NCBI RefSeq assembly: GCF_900166585.1
Contig: NZ_FVZC01000009.1
Span: 620,001-684,000, forward strand
Source: Mesobacillus jeotgali
GTDB lineage: Bacteria > Bacillota > Bacilli > Bacillales > Cytobacillaceae
Direction: 5' to 3'
DNA length: 64,000 nucleotides
The notes under the pieces were generated by a model. It made no database searches. It was given only the letters and a program-made list of their open reading frames with translations, and had not been told where the DNA came from. The translations under genes were made by a program, and so were the position numbers. This document shows, in pieces, positions 27,955 through 36,771 of the stretch; the first letter of the stretch is position 1, and every line of letters starts with the position of its first letter.

Positions 27955-28410
27955 ATGGCTGAACATTCAGGTTCAGATTTAAAAGTTATCGTATTCCAAT
28001 TAAACAATAAAGAATATGCAGTACCTGTTAGCCAGGTTAAATCAATTGAAAAAATCATGCATATTACACGTGTGCCCCATGTTAACCCATTTGTAAAAGG
28101 GGTAATGAACCTTCGAGGAGTTGTGACTCCGCTTTTGGATTTACGCATAAGATTTGGGATCGAGGTACAAGGTTACTCTGATAGCACTCGAGTAATCATT
28201 GTTTCTGTTGAAGATAAGGAAGTTGGCTTGATTGTTGATGGAGCTAATGATGTCATTGATATCCCAGCAAGCGTGATTGAACCCCCGCCGGAGGTAGTTG
28301 GATTAGCGGCAGAGGGATTCATCAAGGGAGTAGCCAATCTTGATAAGAGGTTATTAATTTTAATTGATCTGGATAAAATTCTGGCGTCCGAAGAAGTACC
28401 AGCTTTATAG
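27955..28410 (+). CDS. cheW: CheW, receptor-kinase coupling protein
   Basis: Adaptor that links chemoreceptors to CheA; 151 aa, single SH3-like CheW domain. Typical segments are NKEYAVPVSQVKSIEKIMH, FVKGVMNLRGVVTPLLDLR and the C-terminal LILIDLDKIL. ATG at 27955 is taken because AGGAG lies 8 nt before it. A GTG at 27946 and an ATG at 27949 sit on or next to that site. Confidence 0.96.
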   Translation: MAEHSGSDLKVIVFQLNNKEYAVPVSQVKSIEKIMHITRVPHVNPFVKGVMNLRGVVTPLLDLRIRFGIEVQGYSDSTRVIIVSVEDKEVGLIVDGANDVIDIPASVIEPPPEVVGLAAEGFIKGVANLDKRLLILIDLDKILASEEVPAL

Positions 28411-28430
28411 GGAGAGAAAGGAAGTTGACG

Positions 28431-29072
28431 ATGACTTTTCTTAAAAGCATTTCGGACATTCATCTGGACATTTTAAAAGAGGTTGGCAATATTGGGGCTG
28501 GACATGCTGCAACAGCCTTATCTACTTTATTGGATAAAAAAATAGATATGAAAGTGCCCAGTGTCCGGGTTGTCTCATTTGACGAAGTGATGGAACTGGC
28601 AGGAGGCGCAGACAACGTCGTAGCAAGTGTTTTTCTTCGCATTGAGGGAGAGGCTCCTGGAAGTATGTTCTTTATACTTCCGCTTCCTCAGGCAGAAAAA
28701 TATATCGGCCAGCTGACTAAGAATCAATCATTCTCGTTTTCCGATAAACAGGATCATGAATTGGCATTGTCGGCACTCCAGGAACTTGGCAATATTTTAT
28801 CGGGATCCTATCTTTCTTCTTTGTCTGATTTTACTAAATTGAGCCTGTATCCATCCGTGCCAGCATTAAGTATTGATATGGTTGGTGCAGTTATCAGTTT
28901 TGGACTGCTGGAATTGTCGCAGGTAAGTGATTACGCGATCGTGATAGATACCGCCCTCGATGAAGAAGACGCTCAGCTCCCGGAAAGCGTGAAAGGGCAT
29001 TTTTTCCTATTGCCTGACCCGGATTCTTTTAATATTATTTTTTCCGCGCTGGGAGTAAAGGTTGATGTATAA
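28431..29072 (+). CDS. cheC: CheC, CheY-P phosphatase
   Basis: CheY-P phosphatase of the Bacillus adaptation system; it also binds CheD. 213 aa. Two active-site motifs are present: LDILKEVGNIGAGHAATAL and LALSALQELGNILSGSYL, each with the conserved Glu and Asn. ATG at 28431 with AAAGGAAG upstream. Overlaps cheD by 8 nt, matching their protein interaction. Confidence 0.96.
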   Translation: MTFLKSISDIHLDILKEVGNIGAGHAATALSTLLDKKIDMKVPSVRVVSFDEVMELAGGADNVVASVFLRIEGEAPGSMFFILPLPQAEKYIGQLTKNQSFSFSDKQDHELALSALQELGNILSGSYLSSLSDFTKLSLYPSVPALSIDMVGAVISFGLLELSQVSDYAIVIDTALDEEDAQLPESVKGHFFLLPDPDSFNIIFSALGVKVDV

Positions 29073-29562
29073 AACAGCAGAAATCGTTAAAGTTGGCATT
29101 GCGGATATGAATATGGTCAAGGTCCCTGACTTAATCCGGACAACTGGCCTTGGATCCTGTGTTGGAGTAGTATTGTATGACCAGGCGAGAGAGATGGCTG
29201 GCATGGCGCATATCATGCTGCCGGATTCATCGCTATCGCGCACAGAACCGCTGAATAAGGCGAAATTTGCAAATACTGCTGTTAAGGAACTTTATGAGAT
29301 AATGGTAAAATCAGGAGCAAAGCAGACAGGGATAAAAGCAAAGATCGCCGGAGGAGCACAAATGTTCCAATTCTCAGGAAGCAATGACATGATGAGGATT
29401 GGGCCAAGGAACGTAGAAGCGGTTTTACAGGAATTGAAGGAACTCCGGATTCCTGTCATAGCACAGGATGTTGGCGGTAATAGCGGCAGGACTATCGAGT
29501 TCGACCCAAAAACCGGTTTGATGCAGATCAGGACGGTTAATAAAGGTAATAGTGAGATTTAA
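29065..29562 (+). CDS. cheD: CheD, receptor glutamine deamidase
   Basis: Deamidates glutamines of chemoreceptors and, with CheC and CheY-P, gives feedback adaptation. 165 aa. Catalytic Cys32 in TTGLGSCVGVVLYD and His49 in GMAHIMLP. Start at ATG 29065, inside the end of cheC, with GGGAGTAAAGG upstream. A 171-nt gap then separates it from sigD, the largest gap in this part of the operon. Confidence 0.96.
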   Translation: MYKTAEIVKVGIADMNMVKVPDLIRTTGLGSCVGVVLYDQAREMAGMAHIMLPDSSLSRTEPLNKAKFANTAVKELYEIMVKSGAKQTGIKAKIAGGAQMFQFSGSNDMMRIGPRNVEAVLQELKELRIPVIAQDVGGNSGRTIEFDPKTGLMQIRTVNKGNSEI

Positions 29563-29621
29563 TTAATTGGCTTCGGAGAGTAAAGCATAAAGCCTGGTAT
29601 GTTTGTTTTTTAAAACTATTA

Positions 29622-29654
29622 AAGCATTTGGGCTAATAAGTTACCAAATGGCTT
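29622..29654 (+). promoter_or_regulatory. Hairpin in the cheD-sigD spacer
   Basis: AAGCATTTGG (29622-29631) pairs with CCAAATGGCTT (29644-29654) with one bulged G and a 12-nt loop. The spacer (29563-29733) has no clear promoter and no T-run after the hairpin. It may affect how much sigD message is made or survives. Confidence 0.4.
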
Positions 29655-29733
29655 AGGAACACCGTTAACTAAAGCAGCAATCAAATTAGAGTAACACCAA
29701 GAATAATGCGTAATGCGCGTGAGGAGGATGACA

Positions 29734-30495
29734 ATGGTACGAGGATCCACTTCCGAGGAACAGGAAACATGGGATAAATGGGTACAGTCCCGTGATCCGG
29801 ATGCGGGGAATATGCTGATAAAAAAATACATGCCACTTGTTTCCTACCATGTGCAAAGAATCTCAGTGAGTCTGCCAAAGAGTGTTTCCAGAGATGATTT
29901 AAGGAGTCTGGGAATGATTGGTTTATATGATGCTCTGGAAAAATTCGATCCAAACAGGGATCTGAAGTTTGATACATATTCTTCATTTAGGATTCGCGGG
30001 GCGATATTGGACGGGTTAAGAAAGGAAGACTGGCTCCCAAGAAGTACACGGGAAAAAGCCAAAAAAATAGATGCAGCAATCGAGAGACTCGAACAGCGAC
30101 TGATGCGTAATGCAACCATTGAAGAAATCGCTAACGAATTGAATGTGGATGAAACTGAAATCTACACGACAATTAATGAACACTTTTTCGCAAATATCCT
30201 CTCCATCGACGAGCATCCAAATGAGAATGATGAGCGTGATAACCAGTCATTCGTAATCAAGGATGATAAGGCTGAAATTCCTGAGGACAAGCTCATCAAG
30301 TCCGAAATGCTCGAAGAGGTAGCTGATAAAATCTCAAAATTAAATGATAAAGAGCAGCTTGTGTTGAGTTTATTTTATAAAGAAGAATTAACGTTAACAG
30401 AAATAGGTCAAGTCATGAATTTATCTACCTCCAGAATATCGCAGATTCATTCAAAGGCAATTTTTAAATTAAGAAAATGGCTGCAGTCAGCCTGA
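29734..30495 (+). CDS. sigD: Sigma-D, motility RNA polymerase sigma factor
   Basis: Sigma-28/FliA-type factor that directs late flagellar, chemoreceptor and autolysin genes. About 253 aa. Regions 2 (MPLVSYHVQRIS, SLGMIGLYDALEKFDP, FDTYSSFRIRGAILDGLRKEDWLPR), 3 and 4 (TLTEIGQVMNLSTSRISQIHSKA) are all present. ATG at 29734 follows GAGGAGG; an in-frame ATG at 29713 lies upstream of that site. In B. subtilis the position of sigD late in the operon helps set the motile fraction of cells. Confidence 0.97.
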   Translation: MVRGSTSEEQETWDKWVQSRDPDAGNMLIKKYMPLVSYHVQRISVSLPKSVSRDDLRSLGMIGLYDALEKFDPNRDLKFDTYSSFRIRGAILDGLRKEDWLPRSTREKAKKIDAAIERLEQRLMRNATIEEIANELNVDETEIYTTINEHFFANILSIDEHPNENDERDNQSFVIKDDKAEIPEDKLIKSEMLEEVADKISKLNDKEQLVLSLFYKEELTLTEIGQVMNLSTSRISQIHSKAIFKLRKWLQSA

Positions 30496-30514
30496 TAGAA
30501 GGCAGGAGATGGAG

Positions 30515-31903
30515 ATGGATTTGGCTTCGGAGTGCAGAGTAAGGATATCACAAGACGGACTTACAGCAGAACTTGAACTGGATGTTCAGGTTGAAGAGCT
30601 ATCTATTTCAGTAGAAAAATTATTGAAGATCTTGCAGAAGGAAAAGATTGTTTACGGGATAAAAATGGATGTACTGGCGAAAATTTCAGAAAATCCCGAT
30701 TCTGTACAATATCCGGTGACAATAGCGAAAGGAACGCGGAATGTTGATGGAGAAGATTCCTATTTGCGCAACGAACTAGATCAAAATAGCCTTAAAGAAC
30801 AGAAGGTCTTTAATTTCCGTACTATTATGCAGATTCCTTCAGTTAGTAAAGGCCAGTTGCTGGCAACTGTTGTTCCGCCTGTTAAAGGGACACCAGGGAA
30901 AAATGTTTCCGGCAGAATCATTCCTGCAAAGCACGGCCGTCCTCTAAGGATTAGGGCAGGCAATAATGTTGTCTATGAATCTGGACAATTTTATGCTCTA
31001 TGTGATGGACAGGTGAGCATTACGCAAAAATCCATCTCAGTTAATCCTGTTTTCGAGGTCAAAGGTGATCTTGATTTGAGAACAGGGAACGTTGATTTTG
31101 TCGGCAATATAGCCATTAAAGGCAATGTTCCAAGCGGATATCAGCTCATAGCTGGGGGCGACATCATAGTAGATGGTCTTGTAGAAGCAGCAAATATCCA
31201 GGCAGGAGGCAATATTGTCATCAAAGGCGGGGTGGCCGGAGCGATGAAGGGAAGAGTTGCTGCTGGGGGGAGCGTATTTGCGAACTATCTAAACCAGGCA
31301 AATGTAAAAGCAGGTCAGGACATTATTGTGAAATCTTCCATTCTGCATAGTAAGTTGACAGCTGCAGGGAATGTGGATTGCCATACCGGAACCATAATTG
31401 GCGGGACAATTTCGGCTGGCCGGAATATTACCGTAAAGGAATTGGGGAATGAACTTTTTACCAAGACAGAATTAGCTGTCGGCTGGGATCCTTTACTTGA
31501 AAAAACAGAACAAGAAACCCTTTCATCCATCGAAACTGCAAAAGCGAATATACGAAAATTGACAGAAATAGAAGTTAAGCTTTCTGAAATTGGCAAGCGG
31601 ACAGGTACACTATCGAGTGAGCAGAAGCAAATGATTGCAAAACAGCGGAATACCAGGCTCAAGATGGAACAGAGTCTATCAGAACTGCAGGCTGATCTGG
31701 AACTCTTACAGCTTGAAAAACAGGATCGGATGCATTCCTCCTTACTTGTATATGAAAAAGTTTTCCCAAATACCAAGGTCTTTTTTGGGAAATATGCAAT
31801 CCTGACAAACCAGCTGTACAAAAGTGTTGGTTTTTATCTTGAAAACAGTGAAATTTCCATTAATTCGATCGTAAACGTCGATACTCCACTAGTTAGGATG
31901 TGA
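30515..31903 (+). CDS. FapA family protein (DUF342)
   Basis: About 462 aa. The N-terminal part is a DUF342-type domain. The middle (about residues 165-310) has glycine-rich, regularly spaced repeats (GNVDFVGNIAIKGNVPSG, AGGDIIVDGLVEAANIQAGG) expected to form a right-handed beta-solenoid, as in polymer-forming proteins. The end is a coiled coil (about 325-410). The family is named flagellar assembly protein A, but a biochemical role is not settled. It is absent from this spot in B. subtilis, though placed after sigD in some other Bacillaceae. ATG at 30515, 6 nt after AGGAG, is preferred to ATG 30509. Confidence 0.85.
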   Translation: MDLASECRVRISQDGLTAELELDVQVEELSISVEKLLKILQKEKIVYGIKMDVLAKISENPDSVQYPVTIAKGTRNVDGEDSYLRNELDQNSLKEQKVFNFRTIMQIPSVSKGQLLATVVPPVKGTPGKNVSGRIIPAKHGRPLRIRAGNNVVYESGQFYALCDGQVSITQKSISVNPVFEVKGDLDLRTGNVDFVGNIAIKGNVPSGYQLIAGGDIIVDGLVEAANIQAGGNIVIKGGVAGAMKGRVAAGGSVFANYLNQANVKAGQDIIVKSSILHSKLTAAGNVDCHTGTIIGGTISAGRNITVKELGNELFTKTELAVGWDPLLEKTEQETLSSIETAKANIRKLTEIEVKLSEIGKRTGTLSSEQKQMIAKQRNTRLKMEQSLSELQADLELLQLEKQDRMHSSLLVYEKVFPNTKVFFGKYAILTNQLYKSVGFYLENSEISINSIVNVDTPLVRM

Positions 31904-31904
31904 C

Positions 31905-32219
31905 ATGATGAGCCTCAAAGCAATCGAATTGCAGATTGCTCTTCCGAGGACACATGATGCCGGCAAAATTCAGGAACAACTTCAGCAGCGGGGACAGCAT
32001 CTTCAGGAGCATGCGGCACAAAGTGTGGCAAAGGAAGATGATTTAAAGCGCAAGACGGTAGTTAAGAATCATCAAAAGCAAGAAGCCCGCCTGAATCAGG
32101 AGGACTCCCATTCAGGCCATCAGGAGCAAAACGGCAGGGGCAATCAAAAGAACAAGGATCCTCAGCCAGTAAAGCCACACCACCCTTATAAAGGGAAGGT
32201 GATTGATTACAGCGGATAG
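31905..32219 (+). CDS. Unrecognised small Q/H/K-rich protein
   Basis: 104 aa, not assigned to a family. The first 30 residues look amphipathic (SLKAIELQIALPRTHDAGKI). The rest is highly charged and rich in Gln, His, Lys and Asn with no predicted membrane helix or catalytic motif; it ends HHPYKGKVIDYSG. It starts 2 nt after the fapA-like gene and ends 9 nt before the swrB-like gene, so it belongs to the operon. Reading frame use and tight spacing support a real gene. Start could be ATG 31905 or 31908. Confidence 0.75.
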   Translation: MMSLKAIELQIALPRTHDAGKIQEQLQQRGQHLQEHAAQSVAKEDDLKRKTVVKNHQKQEARLNQEDSHSGHQEQNGRGNQKNKDPQPVKPHHPYKGKVIDYSG

Positions 32220-32228
32220 AGGGATGTT

Positions 32229-32804
32229 ATGACCACTTTTCTACTACTTTTAAGCCTCATACTAAACGCGGCAGCGATCTTCGCAATTATCCTATTATAC
32301 TTAAGACAAAACAGGCTCGTGGAAGCTGAGAAAAAGCAGGGAAAAATCATCAGCGAAATAGAAGAAATATTTTCGTCCTATCTTTTTGAATTGAAGGAAG
32401 AGAATGATAAATTCCTTGAATTGATGGCAAATACTGATTTACGAGCAAAGACTAGCCAAGTTAAGTCCTCTGATGATGCAGTCGGTACTCATATGGATGA
32501 GGAAGCTGGTATTAAGAGCCAGGAGAACCGCCTTGGAAAAGGAATCTCATACCAAGCTGCGCGACAGGCTTATAAGAAAAACAGTGAAACGGCCGCAATT
32601 GCTTCTGTGGAAACCAAAGAGACAGAAATGGAGAGCATTCTTCCAGAGGATCCTGGACCGGAAGCAAGGGAGCTAAGCATCATTGACCAGGTTGTATCTA
32701 TGAAAACCCAGGGCTTGACTACAGAAGAAATAGCCAGGAAACTGGATAAAGGAAAGACAGAAATAGAACTTCTGCTTAAATTTCGCCAAAATACGCAAGA
32801 ATAA
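32229..32804 (+). CDS. SwrB/YlxL-like membrane-anchored protein
   Basis: 191 aa. One N-terminal transmembrane helix (about residues 3-24), a charged linker, and a C-terminal helix-turn-helix-like segment (QVVSMKTQGLTTEEIARKLDKGKTEIELLL). Topology and place (last gene before rpsB) match B. subtilis SwrB (YlxL), which promotes basal-body maturation and swarming. Sequence identity looks low, so the name rests mainly on position and layout. Last gene of the flagellar operon; no terminator is seen before the rpsB promoter. Confidence 0.75.
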   Translation: MTTFLLLLSLILNAAAIFAIILLYLRQNRLVEAEKKQGKIISEIEEIFSSYLFELKEENDKFLELMANTDLRAKTSQVKSSDDAVGTHMDEEAGIKSQENRLGKGISYQAARQAYKKNSETAAIASVETKETEMESILPEDPGPEARELSIIDQVVSMKTQGLTTEEIARKLDKGKTEIELLLKFRQNTQE

Positions 32805-32805
32805 C

Positions 32806-32834
32806 TTGAATGTCATTTTTTTTTATGCTATATT
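32806..32834 (+). promoter_or_regulatory. Sigma-A promoter of rpsB
   Basis: TTGAAT (32806-32811), 17-bp T-rich spacer, TATATT (32829-32834). Begins within a few bases of the swrB-like stop and would give a leader of about 105 nt. Confidence 0.75.
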
Positions 32835-32868
32835 ATCTCATGGTGTTAATACACACGTTCATTGATTT

Positions 32869-32901
32869 GGCCAGATGGTGCTGTTTAGACAGTTCCTGGC
32901 T
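32869..32901 (+). promoter_or_regulatory. rpsB leader nested hairpin
   Basis: Outer stem GCCAG (32870-32874) / CTGGC (32896-32900) around inner stem CTGT (32881-32884) / ACAG (32889-32892) with loop TTAG. Two purine-rich Shine-Dalgarno-like sites follow (CGGAGG near 32916 and AGGAGG near 32936). Shape and place fit an autogenous S2 binding site, but this is inference. Confidence 0.45.
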
Positions 32902-32909
32902 GAAAATGA

Positions 32910-33659
<750 letters not shown>

Positions 33660-33667
33660 TTTAAAAT

Positions 33668-33705
33668 AAGGTGATATAGGGAAGCACCCTTTATCACCTT
33701 TTTTT
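33668..33705 (+). terminator. Terminator after rpsB
   Basis: Nine-pair stem AAGGTGATA (33668-33676) / TATCACCTT (33692-33700), 15-nt loop that can fold further (GGG/CCC), then a T-run to 33705. Confidence 0.9.
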
Positions 33706-33808
33706 AAGACTTATATTCCAGATAAATTCCATTGGGGTTTATATTGGCGAAATCAAGTTAAAATAAAGTATAGTTACATATAACCAAGATTTTAGGAGGA
33801 ATTTCATT

Positions 33809-34693
33809 ATGGCAATTACTGCACAAATGGTAAAAGAATTGCGCGAAAAAACTGGCGCTGGAATGATGGACTGCAAAAAAGCACTTCAGGAAACAAATGG
33901 TGATATGGACCAGGCGATCGATTTCCTTCGTGAAAAAGGAATCGCGAAAGCTGCTAAAAAAGCTGACCGCATCGCTGCTGAAGGCACAACTTACATCCTT
34001 TCAGAAGGCAACGAAGCTGTAATCCTTGAAGTTAACTCTGAGACAGACTTCGTAGCAAAGAACGAAGGCTTCCAGGTTCTTGTTAAGGAAATCGCTGAGC
34101 ACCTTCTCAAGAATAAGCCTGCATCTGTTGAAGAAGCTAACGCTCAAACAATGGAAAATGGCGATACAGTAGAAACTCGCATCAACAATGCAATTGCTAA
34201 AATTGGTGAGAAGCTTTCACTTCGCCGTTTCGAAGTTAAAACAAAAACAGACAGCGATGCATTCGGTGCATACCTTCACATGGGCGGACGCATTGGCGTA
34301 CTATCCGTTCTTGAAGGAACTACTGACGAAGCAGCAGCTAAAGATGTTTCCATGCACATCGCTGCATTGAACCCTAAATATGTATCACGTGACGAAGTAT
34401 CTCAAGAAGAAGTTGAGCATGAGCGTCAAATTCTTACTCAGCAAGCTCTTAACGAAGGCAAGCCGGAAAATATCGTTGCTAAAATGGTTGAAGGCCGCCT
34501 AAGCAAATATTTCGAAGATGTTTGTGTTCTTGACCAGGCATTTGTAAAGAACCCTGATCAAAAAGTACGCCAGTTTGTTGAATCAAAAGGCGGAACTCTT
34601 CGTGAGTTTACTCGTTACGAAGTAGGCGAAGGTATCGAAAAGCGTGAAGACAACTTTGCTGAGGAAGTAATGAACCAAGTAAACAAGAAATAA
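33809..34693 (+). CDS. tsf: Elongation factor Ts
   Basis: Guanine-nucleotide exchange factor for EF-Tu, 294 aa. N-terminal UBA-like part with [19 protein letters not shown], then core domain motif [24 protein letters not shown] upstream of the ATG. The 103-nt space after the rpsB terminator should hold a promoter (a weak TATAGT -10 near 33768 is a candidate) unless tsf depends on read-through. Confidence 0.98.
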   Translation: MAITAQMVKELREKTGAGMMDCKKALQETNGDMDQAIDFLREKGIAKAAKKADRIAAEGTTYILSEGNEAVILEVNSETDFVAKNEGFQVLVKEIAEHLLKNKPASVEEANAQTMENGDTVETRINNAIAKIGEKLSLRRFEVKTKTDSDAFGAYLHMGGRIGVLSVLEGTTDEAAAKDVSMHIAALNPKYVSRDEVSQEEVEHERQILTQQALNEGKPENIVAKMVEGRLSKYFEDVCVLDQAFVKNPDQKVRQFVESKGGTLREFTRYEVGEGIEKREDNFAEEVMNQVNKK

Positions 34694-34716
34694 TTATTTA
34701 CTAGCCTATGTAATTG

Positions 34717-34745
34717 CAGGGAACACTCTTGTGTTCCCTGTTTTT
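34717..34745 (+). terminator. Terminator after tsf
   Basis: Ten-pair stem CAGGGAACAC / GTGTTCCCTG with TCTT loop (34717-34740) and TTTTT. Confidence 0.93.
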
Positions 34746-34759
34746 GGACATAGCTTTAA

Positions 34760-34800
34760 TCAGGCTTTTTCCGCTTGAACCATGCGAGTGAAAAGCCTGA
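34760..34800 (+). promoter_or_regulatory. Hairpin in the pyrH leader
   Basis: TCAGGCTTTTTC (34760-34771) pairs with GAAAAGCCTGA (34790-34800), one bulged T, with a possible CGC/GCG inner pair. It is followed by the pyrH ribosome-binding site, not by a T-run. No PyrR-type conserved motif was noticed. Possible control of pyrH translation or protection of a processed end. Confidence 0.4.
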
Positions 34801-34821
34801 AATTACATATGGAGGTACCCT

Positions 34822-35547
34822 ATGACCAGCCCTAAATACAAAAGAGTTGTTTTAAAGTTAAGTGGAGAAGCATTAGCCGGAGAACAAGGATTTGGCATCA
34901 ATCCGTCGGTAATTAAAAATGTTGCAGACCAGGTGAAAGAGATTGCGGAACTCGATGTGGAAGTCGCTGTAGTAGTTGGCGGAGGAAATATCTGGAGAGG
35001 CAAAATCGGCGAAGAAATGGGAATGGACAGAGCGACGGCAGACTATATGGGCATGCTTGCTACCGTCATGAATTCCCTGTCTTTGCAGGACAGTCTGGAA
35101 CAAGCGGGAATCGAGACAAGGGTTCAAACTTCCATCGAAATGCGTCAGGTTGCAGAACCATATATTAGAAGAAGGGCAATCAGGCATCTCGAGAAGAAAC
35201 GCGTTGTCATTTTTGCTGCCGGAACAGGAAATCCGTACTTCTCGACGGATACAACCGCTGCACTGCGGGCTGCTGAGATTGAAGCAGATGTGATCCTTAT
35301 GGCTAAGAACAATGTTGATGGTGTTTACTCTGCAGATCCGCGTGTGGACAAGAACGCGACGAAGTACGAAGAGCTTTCTTATTTGGATGTGCTCAAGGAA
35401 GGCCTTGCTGTCATGGATTCTACCGCTTCATCCCTATGTATGGACAATGACATACCATTAATTGTATTCTCGATCATGGAAAAAGGTAATATTAAACGAG
35501 CAGTAATGGGTGAAACAATCGGAACTATCGTGAGGGGGAAAAACTAA
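34822..35547 (+). CDS. pyrH: UMP kinase
   Basis: Phosphorylates UMP to UDP in pyrimidine synthesis; hexameric amino-acid-kinase-fold enzyme, 241 aa. N-terminal [30 protein letters not shown], and the UMP-binding [25 protein letters not shown] region. ATATGGAGG upstream. The stop shares a base with the frr start. Part of the rpsB-tsf-pyrH-frr cluster common to bacteria. Confidence 0.98.
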   Translation: MTSPKYKRVVLKLSGEALAGEQGFGINPSVIKNVADQVKEIAELDVEVAVVVGGGNIWRGKIGEEMGMDRATADYMGMLATVMNSLSLQDSLEQAGIETRVQTSIEMRQVAEPYIRRRAIRHLEKKRVVIFAAGTGNPYFSTDTTAALRAAEIEADVILMAKNNVDGVYSADPRVDKNATKYEELSYLDVLKEGLAVMDSTASSLCMDNDIPLIVFSIMEKGNIKRAVMGETIGTIVRGKN

Positions 35548-36104
35548 TGCCAAAACAAGCAATTGCTAATGTGAAAGAAAGAATGTCAAAAGCGATCCAG
35601 GCTTTTACCCGCGAACTTGCCAGCATCCGTGCAGGCAGGGCAAATGCCTCTCTTTTAGACAGGATCCAGGTGGATTATTACGGAGCACCTACACCGGTTA
35701 ATCAGCTTGCCGGAATTTCAGTGCCGGAAGCACGACTCTTGGTCATCCAGCCTTATGATAAGTCAATCCTTGGCGAAATTGAGAAAGCAATCCTGAAATC
35801 TGATCTTGGATTAAATCCTGCGAACGATGGTTCGATCATCAGAATCGCAATCCCTCAGTTGACAGAGGAACGCCGTAAGGAACTTGCGAAGCTTGTGAAA
35901 AAGGAAGCTGAAGAAGCAAAAGTTGCAGTTCGTAACATTCGCCGTGATGGAAATGAAGATTTGAAGAAATTGGAGAAAAACGGAGAAATCACTGAAGACG
36001 ATCTTCGTGGATACTCTGACGATATTCAAAAGCTTACGGATGAACATATCACCAAGATCGATCAGATTGCAAAAGACAAAGAAAAAGAAATCATGGAAGT
36101 TTAA
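35547..36104 (+). CDS. frr: Ribosome recycling factor
   Basis: Splits post-termination ribosomes with EF-G. 185 aa, the usual length. Signature segments [24 protein letters not shown] and the C-terminal helix [24 protein letters not shown]. Translationally coupled to pyrH by a 1-nt overlap. Confidence 0.98.
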   Translation: MPKQAIANVKERMSKAIQAFTRELASIRAGRANASLLDRIQVDYYGAPTPVNQLAGISVPEARLLVIQPYDKSILGEIEKAILKSDLGLNPANDGSIIRIAIPQLTEERRKELAKLVKKEAEEAKVAVRNIRRDGNEDLKKLEKNGEITEDDLRGYSDDIQKLTDEHITKIDQIAKDKEKEIMEV

Positions 36105-36127
36105 TTCACTTCCTGGGAATGATCATC

Positions 36128-36157
36128 GAAAACCCTCTGTTTTCCAGGGGGTTTTTT
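36128..36157 (+). terminator. Terminator after frr
   Basis: AAAACCCTCTG pairs with CAGGGGGTTTT (one G-T wobble), TTTTC loop region, then a T-run. Ends the rpsB-frr region. Confidence 0.88.
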
Positions 36158-36771
36158 CTCTATACATAATATCAATTTTTTAAGCGGTACTTATCGGAAT
36201 GTAAGAATTTCCTGCCGAAACTGTCAATAATCCAGACAATTTTAAAGGGAATCTGAAACCATGAGTTTATGAAAACGGCCTGAATGATAGAATATAATAA
36301 TATTGGCTGATCTATTCTTATTTTTATTAGACAAACATAGCTTTTATATAAGGCTCGTTTCGCAAAAAATTGTTGCTTTTGCCAAAAGGTTGACCAGGTA
36401 CAGTGCAGGTATCATCTCCATTCATGTCTAGGAGTCCGCCGAAAGAAACCAGAACCCTTTTTTTAGGATGCAGAAGAACAAATTGTTTTTGGAAAGCGGC
36501 AAGCAATGAAAAAATAGCCTTATATAAAAGCTGTGAATTTTATTGAGCAGGCTGAAGCAAATAATATCACCCATAGTCTATCCGTTTATAGAGATATCTT
36601 TATTCTTTTTTGGTATGATAGTGGCATATGGAAATGGAAGAGAGAAGAAAAGGATTACTCTAATGTCTTTTAGTGAGCAATCCGGCTTCAGCTCCAATCC
36701 ATTCAGGGAAAATCAATCCTGGTTGAATGACTTGTTGGAGCTAAAGATAATCTTTTGGGGGAGCTGTCCTA
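36158..36771. other. frr-uppS intergenic region
   Basis: After the frr terminator the spacer holds AT-rich sequence, foldback element A (36339-36532), and a likely promoter for uppS: an extended -10 TGGTATGAT (36611-36619) without a good -35. A short open frame from a TTG at 36543 (79 codons) has no ribosome-binding site and is not called. About 150 nt of leader would precede uppS. Confidence 0.5.
36339..36532. repeat. MITE-like foldback element A
   Basis: Perfect 17-bp terminal inverted repeats AGCTTTTATATAAGGCT (36339-36355) and its reverse complement (36516-36532). The next 30 or so inner bases also pair imperfectly (left ...TTGTTGCTTTTGCCAAAA; right arm read in reverse ...ATTGCTTGCC...CCAAAA). 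The whole 194-bp unit lies in the 667-bp frr-uppS spacer, has no open reading frame, and shares the AGGCT...CAAA...TTGTTGCT arm with element B near 53190. No clear target-site duplication was seen. Confidence 0.7.
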
